A stretch of DNA of 7,795 nt from assembly GCA_009924185.1 (NCBI GenBank), contig RFSC01000035.1:1-7795 (forward strand). The letters are read 5' to 3'. Shown here piece by piece: positions 6,670-7,795 of the stretch. Within the stretch, counting starts at the first letter, position 1; each line of letters opens with the position of its first letter. The notes under the pieces are model-generated. The model did not search any database. It worked only from the letters and a program-made list of their open reading frames with translations, and was not told the DNA's origin. The translations under genes were made by a program, and so were the position numbers. Source of the DNA: Actinomycetota bacterium. GTDB lineage: Bacteria; Actinomycetota; Actinomycetes; Nanopelagicales; Nanopelagicaceae.

Positions 6670-6687
6670 CTCACGCTCAACTCACGC
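6670..6687. repeat. Tandem CTCACGC direct repeat, 11-base period
   Basis: CTCACGC occurs at 6670-6676 and again at 6681-6687, about one helical turn apart, just upstream of or within the likely promoter of the sugar ABC ATPase gene. Such spacing would place two protein contacts on the same DNA face. Two short copies can arise by chance. Confidence 0.4.
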
Positions 6688-6702
6688 GTAGCCTTCGCCG
6701 CA

Positions 6703-6718
6703 TCCACAGCAATGTGGA
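6703..6718 (+). other. Dyad TCCACA-GCAA-TGTGGA
   Basis: A perfect six-base stem closed by GCAA, a GNRA-type tetraloop if transcribed. It lies 55 bases before the ATPase start codon, so it would be at or near the 5' end of that mRNA if transcription starts near 6701. As DNA it could also be an operator. Confidence 0.4.
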
Positions 6719-6740
6719 CTTACTTCATCCAACGGAGCGT

Positions 6741-6758
6741 CGGGCACGTACCTGCCCG
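6741..6758 (+). other. Leader hairpin beside the ATPase ribosome binding site
   Basis: CGGGCA (6741-6746) and TGCCCG (6753-6758) form a GC-rich six-base stem with a six-base loop. The last stem base, and a further possible G-U pair (6740 with 6759), belong to the first bases of GGAGAAGGA, so folding touches but does not fully cover the ribosome binding site. Confidence 0.4.
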
Positions 6759-6773
6759 GAGAAGGAAGAAAAA

Positions 6774-7795
6774 ATGGCATCAGTTGTATTCAAAGATGCA
6801 TCTCGCATCTATCCAGGAACCACAACCCCAGCAGTCGATAAATTAAATCTCACCGTTAATGATGGTGAGTTTCTAGTTTTAGTCGGACCATCTGGTTGCG
6901 GTAAATCAACATCACTTCGCATGCTTGCCGGACTCGAGGAGATTGATACCGGCGCGATTCTCATTGGAGATCGTGATGTTACAAATGTGGCACCAAAGGA
7001 TCGCGATATCGCGATGGTGTTCCAGTCATACGCGCTTTATCCGCACATGACAGTTGCAGAGAACATGGGCTTCGCCCTAAAGATTGCCGGCGTATCAAAG
7101 GAAGAACGTGATCGCCGAGTTTTAGAAGCAGCAAAGCTTCTTGATCTAGAACCATATCTAGAGCGCAAACCAAAAGCGCTATCTGGTGGTCAACGTCAGC
7201 GTGTAGCTATGGGTCGCGCAATTGTTCGCGAACCACAGGTCTTCTTGATGGATGAACCGCTATCCAACCTTGATGCAAAGTTACGTGTGGCAACCCGTAC
7301 CCAAATTGCTGCTTTACAACGCAGACTTGGAATTACTACCGTCTATGTAACACATGATCAGGTCGAAGCTATGACTATGGGTGACCGAGTAGCGGTTCTT
7401 AAAGATGGCTTGCTACAACAGGTCGACACCCCAAGAAATCTCTATGACAATCCTGCAAATGCTTTCGTTGCTGGATTTATCGGCTCTCCAGCCATGAACC
7501 TTTTGGTTGCTCCAGTTTCTGGAGGCAAAGCAAAACTTGGTGGCCTAGACATTGATGTGCCAGCATCTGCTGGATCATCGGTAATCGTAGGAATCCGCCC
7601 AGAAGGATTTTCTCCAGCCTCTAAGGGCTTTGATATTCAAGTTGAGGTAGTTGAAGAGCTTGGCGCTGATGCCTTTGTTTACGGCAAGCCAGCTGATTCA
7701 TCACTCAAGTTCGCCAACGCATCTGATGAGGGCGCGCAGGTAATTGTGCGTTGGGATCCAAAGAATCCTCCAAAATCAGGTCAGACCGTCACCGT
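6774..7795 (+). CDS. MalK/UgpC/MsmK-type sugar ABC transporter ATPase, 3' truncated by window end
   Basis: The reading frame is open from ATG 6774 to the window edge: 340 complete codons of a family that is usually about 360-380 residues. It is the cytosolic ATPase that powers import of carbohydrates or sn-glycerol 3-phosphate through a CUT1-type ABC transporter. Seen: Walker A GPSGCGKST (38-46), Q-loop Gln84 in VFQSYALYPHMT, signature LSGGQRQR (136-143), Walker B VFLMDEP (156-162), D-loop SNLDAKLR (164-171), switch His194, and the MalK-like GFIGSPAMN (234-242) that begins the C-terminal OB/TOBE regulatory domain, followed by VGIRPEGF. All catalytic residues are intact. GGAGAAGGA sits seven bases before the ATG. 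Such ATPases are often shared by several sugar importers, and no binding protein or permease of this class is beside it here, so the substrate cannot be named. Confidence 0.95.
   Translation, partial: MASVVFKDASRIYPGTTTPAVDKLNLTVNDGEFLVLVGPSGCGKSTSLRMLAGLEEIDTGAILIGDRDVTNVAPKDRDIAMVFQSYALYPHMTVAENMGFALKIAGVSKEERDRRVLEAAKLLDLEPYLERKPKALSGGQRQRVAMGRAIVREPQVFLMDEPLSNLDAKLRVATRTQIAALQRRLGITTVYVTHDQVEAMTMGDRVAVLKDGLLQQVDTPRNLYDNPANAFVAGFIGSPAMNLLVAPVSGGKAKLGGLDIDVPASAGSSVIVGIRPEGFSPASKGFDIQVEVVEELGADAFVYGKPADSSLKFANASDEGAQVIVRWDPKNPPKSGQTVT

Larger units (their letters stand above)
6607..6773. promoter_or_regulatory. Divergent control region between the CNNM/CorC and ABC ATPase genes
   Basis: This 167-base region separates two outward-reading genes and must hold both promoters. 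It contains TGGCTAA twice with a 30-base period (6611-6617, 6641-6647), AGGGGG/CCCCCT as a six-base inverted repeat (6630-6635, 6661-6666), a tandem CTCACGC repeat, and two short hairpins nearer the ATPase gene. A weak plus-strand promoter candidate is TTCCCT (6666-6671), 17 bases, then TAGCCT (6689-6694). The ATPase ribosome binding site GGAGAAGGA is at 6758-6766. No open reading frame in it looks real. Confidence 0.5.

Noticed and set aside
6586..6846. An 86-codon plus-strand frame across the divergent control region
   Set aside because: It overlaps the start of the CNNM/CorC gene and the out-of-frame start of the ABC ATPase, and has no conserved features or convincing start signal.

Overview
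The window looks like chromosomal DNA of an actinobacterium with a fairly balanced, mid-range base composition, perhaps one of the small-genome freshwater actinobacteria. This is inferred from the general character of the tryptophanyl-tRNA synthetase, the LacI regulator and the CNNM/CorC protein, and from transport-rich gene content. There is no ribosomal RNA in the window, so the lineage is a guess. I see no tRNA, CRISPR array, insertion sequence, phage gene or attachment site.

Layout from left to right. A strong hairpin (37-69) ends a minus-strand unit in which a LacI-family regulator gene (1147-2199) is followed after 25 bases by a gene for a BMP/PnrA-type substrate-binding protein (84-1121). 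Reading away from the regulator on the plus strand is a ribokinase gene, rbsK (2319-3257), with a 113 to 119 base divergent control region between them (2200-2318). rbsK meets a second, divergent BMP-family binding protein gene (3249-4220, minus strand) tail to tail, with a 9-base overlap of coding sequence. That gene is the last of a tight minus-strand unit: CNNM/CorC-type membrane protein (5245-6606), trpS (4231-5232), BMP-like protein (3249-4220), with gaps of 12 and 10 bases. A second divergent control region (6607-6773) separates this unit from a plus-strand MalK/UgpC-type sugar ABC transporter ATPase gene, which runs off the right edge.

How the genes may work together. BMP-family proteins usually bind nucleosides, ribokinase feeds ribose into the pentose phosphate pathway, and LacI-family regulators usually sense sugars or nucleosides. 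The left half therefore reads as a locally controlled nucleoside or ribose scavenging module. The permease and ATPase that would serve either binding protein are not in the window. The ATPase at the right edge is of the carbohydrate (MalK) class, not the class normally paired with BMP proteins.

I did not find an obviously new multi-gene system. The most unusual points are the second BMP-like protein, which sits in a housekeeping unit with trpS and has changed ligand-pocket motifs; the absence of a lipobox in both binding proteins; the overlapping rbsK/BMP gene ends with a hairpin on each side; and the small repeats and dyads in the two divergent control regions.
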